Source: JAFGBI01 sp964480725
Lineage (GTDB): Bacteria; Myxococcota_A; Polyangia; Polyangiales; Polyangiaceae
Direction of reading: 5' to 3'
DNA length: 64,000 nt
Assembly: GCA_964480725.1 (NCBI GenBank)
Contig: CAYZQO010000023.1
Coordinates: forward strand, 1-64,000
The notes below the pieces were generated by a model. That model was given only the letters and a program-made list of their open reading frames with translations. It had not been told where the DNA came from and did no database searches. Positions 52,328 through 60,448 of this stretch are shown piece by piece (position 1 is the first letter of the stretch; each line of letters starts with the position of its first letter). Both the position numbers and the translations under genes were made by a program.

Positions 52328-53241
52328 GGCCGGAACCCCTGCGCGGCTGCCAAGATCGCCCGCACGACCTCGATCGGATCGGTGTCCGACACCGCGCGCA
52401 CGAGCGCGCCCCCGCGCGGCAGGAGGCGATCCTGCCACCGTTGCGCCTGCCCTTCGAGTGCCTCGAGGTAGGTGGATCGAACTGTCGACCCGTCGGTCTC
52501 CACCACCCGCGCCCCCTCGCTCGAGCGCAGTCGCACGGGACCCGTGAACGGGAACTCTGCCTCCAGTGGGTCGAGGATGCGCACCACGATCACCGTGCGC
52601 CCCTCCGTCGTCAGCGCCGCGATCTGCGGCACGGCGTCCTCCGGGAGGTCCAAGAGGTCGCTCAGGAACACCACCACCGAGCCGCGCCGCGCGTGGCGCG
52701 CGATGGGGTCGACCGCTCGCGAGATGGCCTGGCGATCGCCCGCCAGATCCCCGTCGGGGAGCACCGCCTCGAGCGCATCCAGCAGGCGCTCGAAGGCCTC
52801 CCGTCCAGCTCTCGCCGGCAGCGGTCGCCGTCGTTCCCCGCCGAGCCAGTCGAGCCCGACCGGGTCGCCGCTGGCGAGGGCGATCCGCGCCAGCGCCGCG
52901 GCGATCACGGCGGCGAACGCCAGCTTGGCGCCGGGGGCGCCGTCGCCGCGGAAGCCCATTGAGCGGGTGGCATCGACGAGCAGCCGCAGCGAACGATCCG
53001 TCTCCGTCTCGAACTCACGCACGAGCAGGCGGCCGTGGCGGAGGAACGCGCGGTGATCGAGCCACCGGAGGTCATCGCCGGGGACATAGCTCCGGTGGCC
53101 GCCGAACTCGACGCCGGTGCCCCGTCGCCGGCTGCGGTGTGCGCCAGCGTACACCCCAGCGGCCACCGTCCGCGCCTGCAGGCGCAGCGGGGCGAGCCTG
53201 CCCCAGTCGAGCGCCTCGCGGAGCTGCCGGTCCGGGATCAC
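52324..53241 (-). CDS. DUF58 family protein
   Basis: The 305-residue product has the DUF58 signature GGHRSYVPGDDLRWLDHRAF and LLVREFETETDRSLRLLVDA, then a VWA-like body (VVVFLSDLLDLPEDAVPQIA). DUF58 proteins occur beside MoxR AAA ATPases and VWA membrane proteins; the VWA partner overlaps its end here. It follows the kinase gene by 31 bases. Confidence 0.92.
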   Translation of the reverse strand: MIPDRQLREALDWGRLAPLRLQARTVAAGVYAGAHRSRRRGTGVEFGGHRSYVPGDDLRWLDHRAFLRHGRLLVREFETETDRSLRLLVDATRSMGFRGDGAPGAKLAFAAVIAAALARIALASGDPVGLDWLGGERRRPLPARAGREAFERLLDALEAVLPDGDLAGDRQAISRAVDPIARHARRGSVVVFLSDLLDLPEDAVPQIAALTTEGRTVIVVRILDPLEAEFPFTGPVRLRSSEGARVVETDGSTVRSTYLEALEGQAQRWQDRLLPRGGALVRAVSDTDPIEVVRAILAAAQGFRP

Positions 53242-53272
53242 GCGCGGCTTCCCCCGTCGCCCCGCGCCGCCG

Positions 53273-54514
53273 TCACCGGCCCCCCGAGAGGCTCATCACC
53301 GCGCCGAGCAAGATCCCGAGGAGCGCAGCGGCGAGGGCGAACCAGACCACGACCCGGGGCAGCCCCGTCGCCGCAGGGGTGAGCGACGGCGTGGCTCGCG
53401 CCCCGACCGTGACGCCGGGCGGATGGGGGAGCTGAAGGACCGGATCGGTGTCGCGGCGCTCGAGCTCGGCGCGCGACGGCGGGGGTAGGATCGAGGTAAC
53501 GTCGTCGGGTCGTCGCAGCGCGGACTCGATCGCCGCGCGGAGCGCGGCCGCCGAGGGGTAACGTGCCTCGGGCTCCTTGGCCAGGGCATGCAGTACTACC
53601 CCCTCGAGCGCGGGGGGGATGGGGGCGCGCGGAGCGCGACGGGTGGGCGGCTCGGGCTCCTCCATCAGGTGCGCGGACATCATCGCGATCGGGGTCGCGG
53701 CCTGGAACGGGAGCGTGCCGGTCACGAGCTCGTAGAGCATGACTCCCGCCGCGTAGACGTCGCACCGCTCGTCCACCTCGTCCCCGCGAGCCTGCTCCGG
53801 CGCCATGTACTCGGGCGTCCCGAACACCATGTTCTGTTGGGTGAGGGCGTTGACCGAGCACTGCAGCTCGCCGCGCAGGATCTTCGCCATGCCGAAGTCG
53901 AGGACTCGCACGTGGTCGGCCCCGTCGCGCTGCTCGACGATCACGTTGAGCGGCTTGAGGTCCCGGTGCACGACCCCGGCCGCGTGCGCCACCTCGAGCC
54001 CCTCGCAGATTTGACACACGATCCGCATCGCGCGCGCCGGATCCATCGGTGCGCCGCCGGCAACGACGTCGAGGGAGGGGCCGTCGAGCAGTTCCATCGC
54101 CATGTAGAGATCGCCGCCGCTCGTCTCGCCGAAGTCGAGCAGGCGAGCCACGTGCTCGCCCGTCAGGTTCCGCAGGATCCGGGCCTCGCGGGCGAAGCGC
54201 CGCGGCACCTGCGGGTCGTCCAGCAGGTGTCGGTGCAGGATCTTGAGCGCGACCCGGTCGTCGGGCACGAGGTCTACCGTGGCCCCGGCGTTCGTGCTCG
54301 TTGCTGCCGACCCAATCACGCGAGCGACATGGACGACTCCGCTGCCGCCCTCCCCGAGCGCGCGCTCGACCCGGAACCGCTCGGCGAAGACGTCGCCAGG
54401 GGCGACCCGGCCCTCGGCGAACGGCGCCGCGCCCGCGGCGGGATCCCGGAAAACGGATTCGGACACGCTCTCGTCGTCGGCGCCCGGCGTCGGGGAGAGA
54501 TCCACCTCCGTCAT
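53273..54514 (-). CDS. Membrane-anchored Ser/Thr protein kinase
   Basis: The 413-residue protein has a complete Hanks-type domain: ALGEGGSGVVHVARV, VALKIL with the ATP lysine, HRDLKPLNVIV, VLDFGMAKIL, TPEYMAPEQARGDEVDERCD. The catalytic residues are intact, unlike the other kinases nearby. A Pro-rich linker and a C-terminal membrane helix (VVVWFALAAALLGILLGAVM) follow, with almost nothing outside the membrane. ATG overlaps the LysM gene stop by 4 bases. Confidence 0.93.
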   Translation of the reverse strand: MTEVDLSPTPGADDESVSESVFRDPAAGAAPFAEGRVAPGDVFAERFRVERALGEGGSGVVHVARVIGSAATSTNAGATVDLVPDDRVALKILHRHLLDDPQVPRRFAREARILRNLTGEHVARLLDFGETSGGDLYMAMELLDGPSLDVVAGGAPMDPARAMRIVCQICEGLEVAHAAGVVHRDLKPLNVIVEQRDGADHVRVLDFGMAKILRGELQCSVNALTQQNMVFGTPEYMAPEQARGDEVDERCDVYAAGVMLYELVTGTLPFQAATPIAMMSAHLMEEPEPPTRRAPRAPIPPALEGVVLHALAKEPEARYPSAAALRAAIESALRRPDDVTSILPPPSRAELERRDTDPVLQLPHPPGVTVGARATPSLTPAATGLPRVVVWFALAAALLGILLGAVMSLSGGR

Positions 54515-55431
54515 GGCGCTCCCTGCGCGGCGCCTCTCGTGCAGGCGGCGATGATCTTCGGGCTCAGCCGCATGGGGTCGAGGCGGGCGGTGGGGTCATG
54601 GGCTCGCCAGTCCGCGCACGCGGCGGCTGCCAGCCCCGTCGCGTCGAGCGCGACGTAAGCCTCGAGCAGCTGCCGGTGCACGGCCGCGAGCGTGGGGTGC
54701 GACAACGTCCCCGCCGTGAGGAAGCCGTTGCCCCGCCGCACGGCGTCGACGTAGCGCCCCCCCCGGACGTCGGCGAGGAGGGCGGGGAGTTCGGTTTGGA
54801 CGCGCTGCTGGACAGCGCGCTCCTCGCCGGCCGCCTCGGAGCACTGAGCCCGGTCGCCGGCGCTGGCCGCGGCGCGGCCCTCTTCGGTGAGTATCAGGTC
54901 GGTGAGCGGGACCAACACCACCTCCCCGCGCTGGAGCGTGCGGCCACCGAGCCCGTTGTAGTGGTCCAGCTCCCACGCCTTGGCGACGTTGCCGAGGAAG
55001 CGGTAGGCGATGGTCAGCGTGGAGTCGCTCCCCCGCACGACCACGCGGAGGTGATACGGGACACGGATCTCCGCGCCTTCCTCCGGGGTGAGCCAGGCAT
55101 GGGTGTCGTTGGCCATCGCCAGTTTTCCGGCGCGGTGGGGGGCCCCGAGCAGCTCGGTCGCCAACCCGTTCCAGGTTTCCCCGCGGTGGACACGGTGGTG
55201 CCCGACCGCGGGCACCTCGAGGCGCATGCCAGCGACGATCGGCGTGCCCCCGTCGGCGTCGAGGCCGTTGGCCACCACCAGCAGCTGTTCGTGCTGGATC
55301 TTGCCGTAGAACCGCTCCGCGATCGACGCGAGGGTGTCGCCCTTCTTGACGACGTAGGGGAACGCTGCCGCGCGGACCGTCAGCAGGCTCGCGGCGACGA
55401 CGAGCGCGGTCGAGCAGAGCCAGTTTCTCAT
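54511..55431 (-). CDS. Secreted LysM-repeat protein
   Basis: A signal peptide (WLCSTALVVAASLLTVRAAA) is followed by two LysM motifs (PYVVKKGDTLASIAERFYG; HHRVHRGETWNGLATELLG), a third LysM-like segment (STLTIAYRFLGNVAKAWELD), and a C-terminal helical domain of ~120 residues with conserved cysteines (ECSEAAGEE-like, AAACADWRAHDP, IIAACTRG). LysM binds peptidoglycan. ATG at 55431 starts the signal peptide. 306 residues; translationally coupled to the kinase, so it may be its ligand-binding partner (inference). Confidence 0.88.
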   Translation of the reverse strand: MRNWLCSTALVVAASLLTVRAAAFPYVVKKGDTLASIAERFYGKIQHEQLLVVANGLDADGGTPIVAGMRLEVPAVGHHRVHRGETWNGLATELLGAPHRAGKLAMANDTHAWLTPEEGAEIRVPYHLRVVVRGSDSTLTIAYRFLGNVAKAWELDHYNGLGGRTLQRGEVVLVPLTDLILTEEGRAAASAGDRAQCSEAAGEERAVQQRVQTELPALLADVRGGRYVDAVRRGNGFLTAGTLSHPTLAAVHRQLLEAYVALDATGLAAAACADWRAHDPTARLDPMRLSPKIIAACTRGAAQGAP

Positions 55432-55567
55432 GGTCGGTCCCCGGGGGGCAGCGCGCCCCCGCGGCCGACGATAGCACTCGGATGAAGGCGGGGGCACCGC
55501 GCCCGCGAGCCGGGGGTCGGCCCGTCGGCGAGCCGGCGTCGAGGCTTCGTCCTCGGGTCCAGGCTCG

Positions 55568-57031
55568 TCACGTCCAGGACAGGGTCGAATCCAGCTCGGG
55601 GTCGTGGGATTTGCGGAGGGCCGCGGCAGCCAGGATGCAGTAGACGGGGCTCACCACGAGGTGGTAGCGGTCATCGCCGAAGAACACGGCGTGCGTCGCT
55701 GCGGTCACCAGGATGAGGCCGAACGAGTAGCGCCCCACGGGGCCCAGCCAGGGACGGCCGGGGAGCGGCAGCAGCCCGACGACGGCCGTGAGCAGGACGG
55801 CGTAGTGGAATGGGTGATGGTCGGCCCGGAAGGCGTAGACGGACGCCGCCAGCAGGACGCCGAGCAGCGCACCCTGGACGATCATCCGGGTCCACCCGTC
55901 GTTGCGCCAGACGCGGCCCACCACCGCGAGACTGCCCACGGCGAGCAGCAGGCGGTGGAAGAAGGACATCAGCTCGCGCCCGGCGACTCGCCGCGGTTCT
56001 GGCCAAGCTGTCGGATCGGCCTCCCGGAGGTACTCGACGGCGAACGACTCGTGGTTGAAGGTCTGCGCGAGCTTCAGCGGGGCCTTGCGCAACCAGCCCC
56101 AAGGGTCGCGGGCGATTGCGCGCCGGCCGACCGACGCCCAGCAGCGATCCTGCTGGACCTGGCCGGTCACGACGGGGCAGCCGTCCTGGGCCCGGAGCGC
56201 GACGAAGCGGCCGGTGTCGGAGAGGGCGCCGATGGCCAGGTTCCAGCCGGCGTTGGTCGAGACGAAGGCGCAGCCGTCCATCACCCTGCAGTTGCGTGCC
56301 GTCCACGGCAAGACCACGAGCACGCAGAGGGCGGTGGCGAGGGCTCCACGCAGGAGCGCTGAAGGCCACGGTCTGGGCTGCGTGAAGACGAGCAGCGGGG
56401 CGGCGAGGAGCGAGGCGGGGCGCACCAGGGTCGCGAGCCCCAGGACGGCGCCGCCGAGGAGCACCCCGCGCACGCTGCCGCGATGCCGCACGGCGGCCCA
56501 GCCCGCGACGACGAGCAGAAAGCCAGTGAGCGGTTCGCTCATGAGCACCGCGGTGTACACGATCAGCCCCGGGTGCAGCGCCGCGATGGCACCCGCGATG
56601 CGCGCCCGGGTGGGGTCGAGCAGGTGGCGCGCGAAGCGGTGCACGGCCGCCGCCGTCGCCGCGCCGATCGCGGCGTTGGCGAGCGGCGCCACGAAGCTCG
56701 CCGAGCCGAACAGCCACCGCACCAGGGGGCCGAAGAGGACATAGGTCGCCGCCAAAAAGCCGCTGTAGCCCACCGGGTAGTGGCACCAGGCCTTCCACAC
56801 CGGTATGCCGTCGATGATCACGTCCTCGGAGTAGCCAAGGCCGGCCGCGATCCGCTCCGCCCCGAAGTCGTAATAGTGGCCATCCCAGACGGGCTCGCGC
56901 GACCACGCGATGGCGACGAAGATCCGCGGTAGGAGCGCCACCACCAGGAGCGCGACGGTGAAGGCGAGATCCACCCCGCCCTGGCGGAACGCGACAGATC
57001 CGTGCGCCGAGGTGAGGCGGGGAGAGGTCAA
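55568..57031 (-). CDS. GT39/ArnT-like membrane glycosyltransferase
   Basis: About 487 residues with about ten membrane helices. The first loop carries WSREPVWDGHYYDFGAERIA with the aspartate typical of GT-C enzymes such as ArnT and PMT. WKAWCHYPVGYSGFLAATYV and PWTARNCRVMDG support the family. It would transfer sugar from a lipid carrier to protein or lipid. The start codon appears to be TTG at 57031, overlapping the stop of the ATPase fusion gene (TTGA). Confidence 0.85.
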   Translation of the reverse strand: MTSPRLTSAHGSVAFRQGGVDLAFTVALLVVALLPRIFVAIAWSREPVWDGHYYDFGAERIAAGLGYSEDVIIDGIPVWKAWCHYPVGYSGFLAATYVLFGPLVRWLFGSASFVAPLANAAIGAATAAAVHRFARHLLDPTRARIAGAIAALHPGLIVYTAVLMSEPLTGFLLVVAGWAAVRHRGSVRGVLLGGAVLGLATLVRPASLLAAPLLVFTQPRPWPSALLRGALATALCVLVVLPWTARNCRVMDGCAFVSTNAGWNLAIGALSDTGRFVALRAQDGCPVVTGQVQQDRCWASVGRRAIARDPWGWLRKAPLKLAQTFNHESFAVEYLREADPTAWPEPRRVAGRELMSFFHRLLLAVGSLAVVGRVWRNDGWTRMIVQGALLGVLLAASVYAFRADHHPFHYAVLLTAVVGLLPLPGRPWLGPVGRYSFGLILVTAATHAVFFGDDRYHLVVSPVYCILAAAALRKSHDPELDSTLSWT

Positions 57032-58611
57032 GGGGCTGGCTCACCCGTGGCGGCACGCCACAGCCGCATCCGCCGGAGGTAGGTCCGGGAGACGTGGGAC
57101 GGATCGAGCTGGAGGTACTTGGCGACCTGCTGGACGAATCCGCGCGTGTAGACCAGCGCGGGGAGCTGCCGGAAGTCCTCGGCCTCGATCGCGCGCAGGT
57201 GCGTCGCAGCGATCTTCGTGTGTCGCGCGATGTCGTCGATCTCGACCCCCTGGGCCTCGCGCACCTTGGCGAGCAAGGGCCCCGTGAACTCGGTTTCGGC
57301 GTTGATCTCGCGCGCGAGCTCCTGCTGCAGCATCGCCCGCTCCGCCGCGATGGCCGCGTCCACGCGCACGTCCCGCGCCGGCTGATCCTCGTCCGTCTCC
57401 GGGAACGCGGACAGGTCGTAGGCGCGTCGGCGGACGGGGTCGAGCAGCGTGTCGTAGGCCTCCTCGATCCGCGTCTGCTCGGCGCGCAGCTGCTCCTCGG
57501 TGAGCAACGACGTGAGCGCCAGGCCGCCCGATTGGTACACTTCTCGCTGTCGCTTGTAGGCGCGCCGCACCTCCTCGTCGGTTGCGCCGCGGTGGGTCCA
57601 GAGCCGTTCGTAATGGGTGGGCTCGGAGGGGATGATGGGGACGCGGGGTGCTGCGTGCGCCTGCTCGCGGGTGCTAACCAGCGCGAGGACGCGGCGCGCG
57701 ATGCGCTCGAGGTTGCGCGCGCTCTTGCTCGTCGGGCTGTCGATGAGCAGGGGGCGGCGACGGATCACGCTGAGCCACACGGCGTCGTCCTGCTCGACGT
57801 GGCCGATGTGATCGACGTCGACGCCGAGGTACCGCTCGGCCATGTCGTGCATCGCGCCGCCGAGCTCGGTGTCACTGCGCAACCGCACCCCGTTGACCAC
57901 CAGGCGCGGTCGGAGCTGCGCGAGTTCGTCGGCGGCGAGCGCCGCGAGCTTGGGGTCGTAGCGGGAGAGGCCGCGGATGAACTCGAGCGGGCTCGGAAGC
58001 GGGGGGAGCTCGTTGAGCGCGCGCTCCACCAGGCGCATCCGGAAGCGGTCCTTGACCAGCGTACCCCGCAGGCGTCGCTGGAACAGGGCGCGGACGAAGC
58101 GATAGGTGGCCTCGACGCTCGGGGGCTCCGGCGTGGTGACGCAGACGCCGAGGTCGGCCGAGAGGAAGAGGTCGAGCGTCGCCGGGGCGGTCCCCGCGCC
58201 GAGATCCAGCAGCACGTAGTCCACGTTCAGCTGGCGCAGGCCGCGCGCCCAGCGCATCCGCCGCCCTGGGCGCAGCGGCGCGGTCGACCCCGTGGCGTAC
58301 AGCTGTGGCAGCAGGGAGAGCCCCGGGATCGGGGTGGGCACCGACTCGAGATCGTCGGGCTCGTCGTCCTCGGCGCTCGGCCGACGACCCGGGGCCTCGA
58401 CGCCCAGCAGGGTGTGGAGCTCTGCTCCGGCCGGGTCACTGTCGACGAGGATGACCGCGCGCCCGAGCTGCGCCAGATACACGGCGAGGTTCGTCGCCAG
58501 GACGCTCTTTCCCACGCCGCCGCGCCCACCGCCGATCGCGATGACGTGGCGGACGTTCGGTGGGGGGCCGTTGGGCGACCCGCGGGGGTCCGCGCGGCCG
58601 GAATCGACCAT
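57028..58611 (-). CDS. MinD-like ATPase / J-like domain / RodZ-type HTH fusion
   Basis: A 527-residue three-part protein. Residues 20-300 are a MinD/FlhG-type P-loop ATPase with deviant Walker A GGGRGGVGKS (27-36) and VILVDSDPAGAELHTLL. Residues about 329-403 resemble a J domain (HYERLWTHRGATDEEVRRAY, then LLDPVRRRAYDLS) but the HPD motif is absent. Residues about 440-517 match the RodZ-type helix-turn-helix (EFTGPLLAKVREAQGVEIDD, LPALVYTRGFVQQVAKYLQL). No membrane segment. A spatial organiser of an envelope machine is a reasonable guess. Coupled to the glycosyltransferase by a 4-base overlap. Confidence 0.85.
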   Translation of the reverse strand: MVDSGRADPRGSPNGPPPNVRHVIAIGGGRGGVGKSVLATNLAVYLAQLGRAVILVDSDPAGAELHTLLGVEAPGRRPSAEDDEPDDLESVPTPIPGLSLLPQLYATGSTAPLRPGRRMRWARGLRQLNVDYVLLDLGAGTAPATLDLFLSADLGVCVTTPEPPSVEATYRFVRALFQRRLRGTLVKDRFRMRLVERALNELPPLPSPLEFIRGLSRYDPKLAALAADELAQLRPRLVVNGVRLRSDTELGGAMHDMAERYLGVDVDHIGHVEQDDAVWLSVIRRRPLLIDSPTSKSARNLERIARRVLALVSTREQAHAAPRVPIIPSEPTHYERLWTHRGATDEEVRRAYKRQREVYQSGGLALTSLLTEEQLRAEQTRIEEAYDTLLDPVRRRAYDLSAFPETDEDQPARDVRVDAAIAAERAMLQQELAREINAETEFTGPLLAKVREAQGVEIDDIARHTKIAATHLRAIEAEDFRQLPALVYTRGFVQQVAKYLQLDPSHVSRTYLRRMRLWRAATGEPAP

Positions 58612-58666
58612 GTCCCCGATCTACCAGGTCGCGCCGAAGCCCAGCAACCGGTACCCTCCGCGGCCG

Positions 58667-59686
58667 ATGGTCCGCGACGGATCTCCAGGCTCGTCGTTGG
58701 GTGGGCGCGGTTTCGGTGCGGCGTGGCCCCTGTTGGTCGGGCTCCTCGTCGGCGCGCCGATCGCTTGTGGGACGGCGACCGGGGCCAGTGGGAGCCGCTG
58801 GAGCGCCGGGGGCGCTCAACCAGGTGAGCTACCGGGGATCAACACCTCCGACCTGACCGCTCGCGAGACGAGCGAGTGGTGGGCCGCGGTGAACGAGCTC
58901 GACGCGCCGTGTCCCGGCCAGGCCGTCAGCGTCGCGCAGTGCGTGCTCGAGTCGCGCCCCTGTTCCGGCTGCCGCCCGGCGGCGGAGCTTCTGCGCGACC
59001 AGATCCGCCTCGGACGGCCCCGTGCGCAGGTCGAAACCGCATTTCGGCTCCGGTTCGACCCGGAGCAGGTGGTCGACCTCGACGTCGCGGGTTCGCCCGG
59101 CAAGGGGGCGGCGAAGCCCAGCGTGGTGATCGTCGAATGGTCGGACTTCGGATGCCCGTTCTGCGCCCGCGCCGCGGCCATGCTGCGTGCCGAGGTGGAC
59201 GCCTATCCCGACCAAGTCCGCTTGGTCTTCAAGCACTTCCCACTCGATTATCACCTCCACTCCATGGATGTCGCGCTGGCGTCGGTGGCCGCTGACCGGC
59301 AAGGGAAGTTCTGGGAGTTCCACGACGCACTCTACGCCGATCGGGAGTCGCACGACCCCGCCAGCGTCGACAAGCTGGCGCGGGAGCTGAGGTTCGACAT
59401 GGCTCGCTTTGCGGCCGACCGCGCCAGCGCCGAGGCTCGGGCCTCGGTGGAGCGAGACGTGAAGCAGGCGGACGCTCTCGGGCTGAGCGGTACCCCGTTC
59501 ATCTTCGTGAACGGCCGTCACTTCGACCTCTCTGTCTTTGACCTTGGCACCGAGCTCACCCCGTGGGTGGAGCTCGAGATCGAGCTGGCGACGGGGCGAC
59601 GTCCGCACGCGCGCCGGCGCTCGGGGCGCGCGTCCAACGCTGCGCCGCAGGCGGTATCGCCTCGAGCGACGGAGCCGGACCGATGA
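58667..59686 (+). CDS. DsbA-like thioredoxin-fold lipoprotein
   Basis: The 339-residue product has a lipoprotein signal (LLVGLLVGAPIAC, C34), a cysteine-rich stretch (SRPCSGCRPA), and a DsbA/DsbG-like domain with active site WSDFGCPFCARAA (C163, C166), HFPLDYHLHS and the cis-proline loop LSGTPFIFVNG. It likely makes or rearranges disulfides in the envelope. The stop overlaps the exonuclease ATG (ATGA). Divergent from the ATPase fusion gene across 55 bases. Confidence 0.88.
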   Translation: MVRDGSPGSSLGGRGFGAAWPLLVGLLVGAPIACGTATGASGSRWSAGGAQPGELPGINTSDLTARETSEWWAAVNELDAPCPGQAVSVAQCVLESRPCSGCRPAAELLRDQIRLGRPRAQVETAFRLRFDPEQVVDLDVAGSPGKGAAKPSVVIVEWSDFGCPFCARAAAMLRAEVDAYPDQVRLVFKHFPLDYHLHSMDVALASVAADRQGKFWEFHDALYADRESHDPASVDKLARELRFDMARFAADRASAEARASVERDVKQADALGLSGTPFIFVNGRHFDLSVFDLGTELTPWVELEIELATGRRPHARRRSGRASNAAPQAVSPRATEPDR

Positions 59687-60426
59687 AGGGCGCCGCGGAC
59701 GGCGGCGGCTGTTTCCCGACCGGGCGTCACTACCCGGGGATCGCCGGGCTGCTGCGGGTGGACGTCGCGGGGCTGGTCGCCGAGCACGACAGCGAGGCCC
59801 GGTGGCTCGAGCTGCCGATCGTTTCCATCGACACTGAGACGACCGGACGCGACCCCGACGTCGACCGTGTCGTCGAGGTGGCTTGCGTGATCTTCCGCGG
59901 GGGCGCCGTCGTCGAGGCCCGGAGCTGGCTCGTCAACCCTGGCCGCCCCATCCCGGAGGCCGCCTTCCAGGTCCACGGGATCAGCGACGACGCTGTCGCC
60001 GGCGCGCCCGCCTTCGCCGCCGTGGCGGCGGAGATCGTCGCCTGTTGCGGCGACGCCATCCCGCTCGCGTACAACGCGGAGTTCGACCGGCGCTTCTTGC
60101 ACGCGGAGTTTGCCCGGTCCGGTGGGGACTTGGCAGACGCGGCGATGGCGCGCTCCGGTGTCGATTGGCTCGATCCGCTGGTCTGGGCGCGGGAGCTGCA
60201 GGCGAGCGAGCGTAGCCGCTCCCTCGGGGACGTGTGCGCGCGGCTCGGTATCGCGCTCGAGCAGGCGCACCGGGCGACTTCGGACGCGGAGGCCGCGCTG
60301 CACGTGCTGCTGGCCTTTGCCCGCGACTCGCGCGTCCCGGAGCGCTACGGCGCGTTCCTGCAGGAGCAACGTCGGCTCGCGCGGGTCCAGGACGAGCGCT
60401 CGCGCTTCTGGCGCGGACGGTCCTGA
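59683..60426 (+). CDS. DnaQ-like DEDDh 3'-5' exonuclease
   Basis: The 247-residue protein has the exonuclease motifs: ExoI SIDTETTGRDPDVDRVVEVA (D50, E52), NPGRPIPEAAFQVHGIS, ExoII YNAEFDRRFL and ExoIII HRATSDAEAA with the catalytic histidine. Length fits a proofreading epsilon-like subunit or a stand-alone exonuclease; without the polymerase-binding tail identified, the latter is equally likely. Its coupling to a thiol lipoprotein gene has no obvious logic. Confidence 0.9.
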   Translation: MKGAADGGGCFPTGRHYPGIAGLLRVDVAGLVAEHDSEARWLELPIVSIDTETTGRDPDVDRVVEVACVIFRGGAVVEARSWLVNPGRPIPEAAFQVHGISDDAVAGAPAFAAVAAEIVACCGDAIPLAYNAEFDRRFLHAEFARSGGDLADAAMARSGVDWLDPLVWARELQASERSRSLGDVCARLGIALEQAHRATSDAEAALHVLLAFARDSRVPERYGAFLQEQRRLARVQDERSRFWRGRS

Positions 60427-60448
60427 GCCGCCGCGGCTGCTGGCAGCG

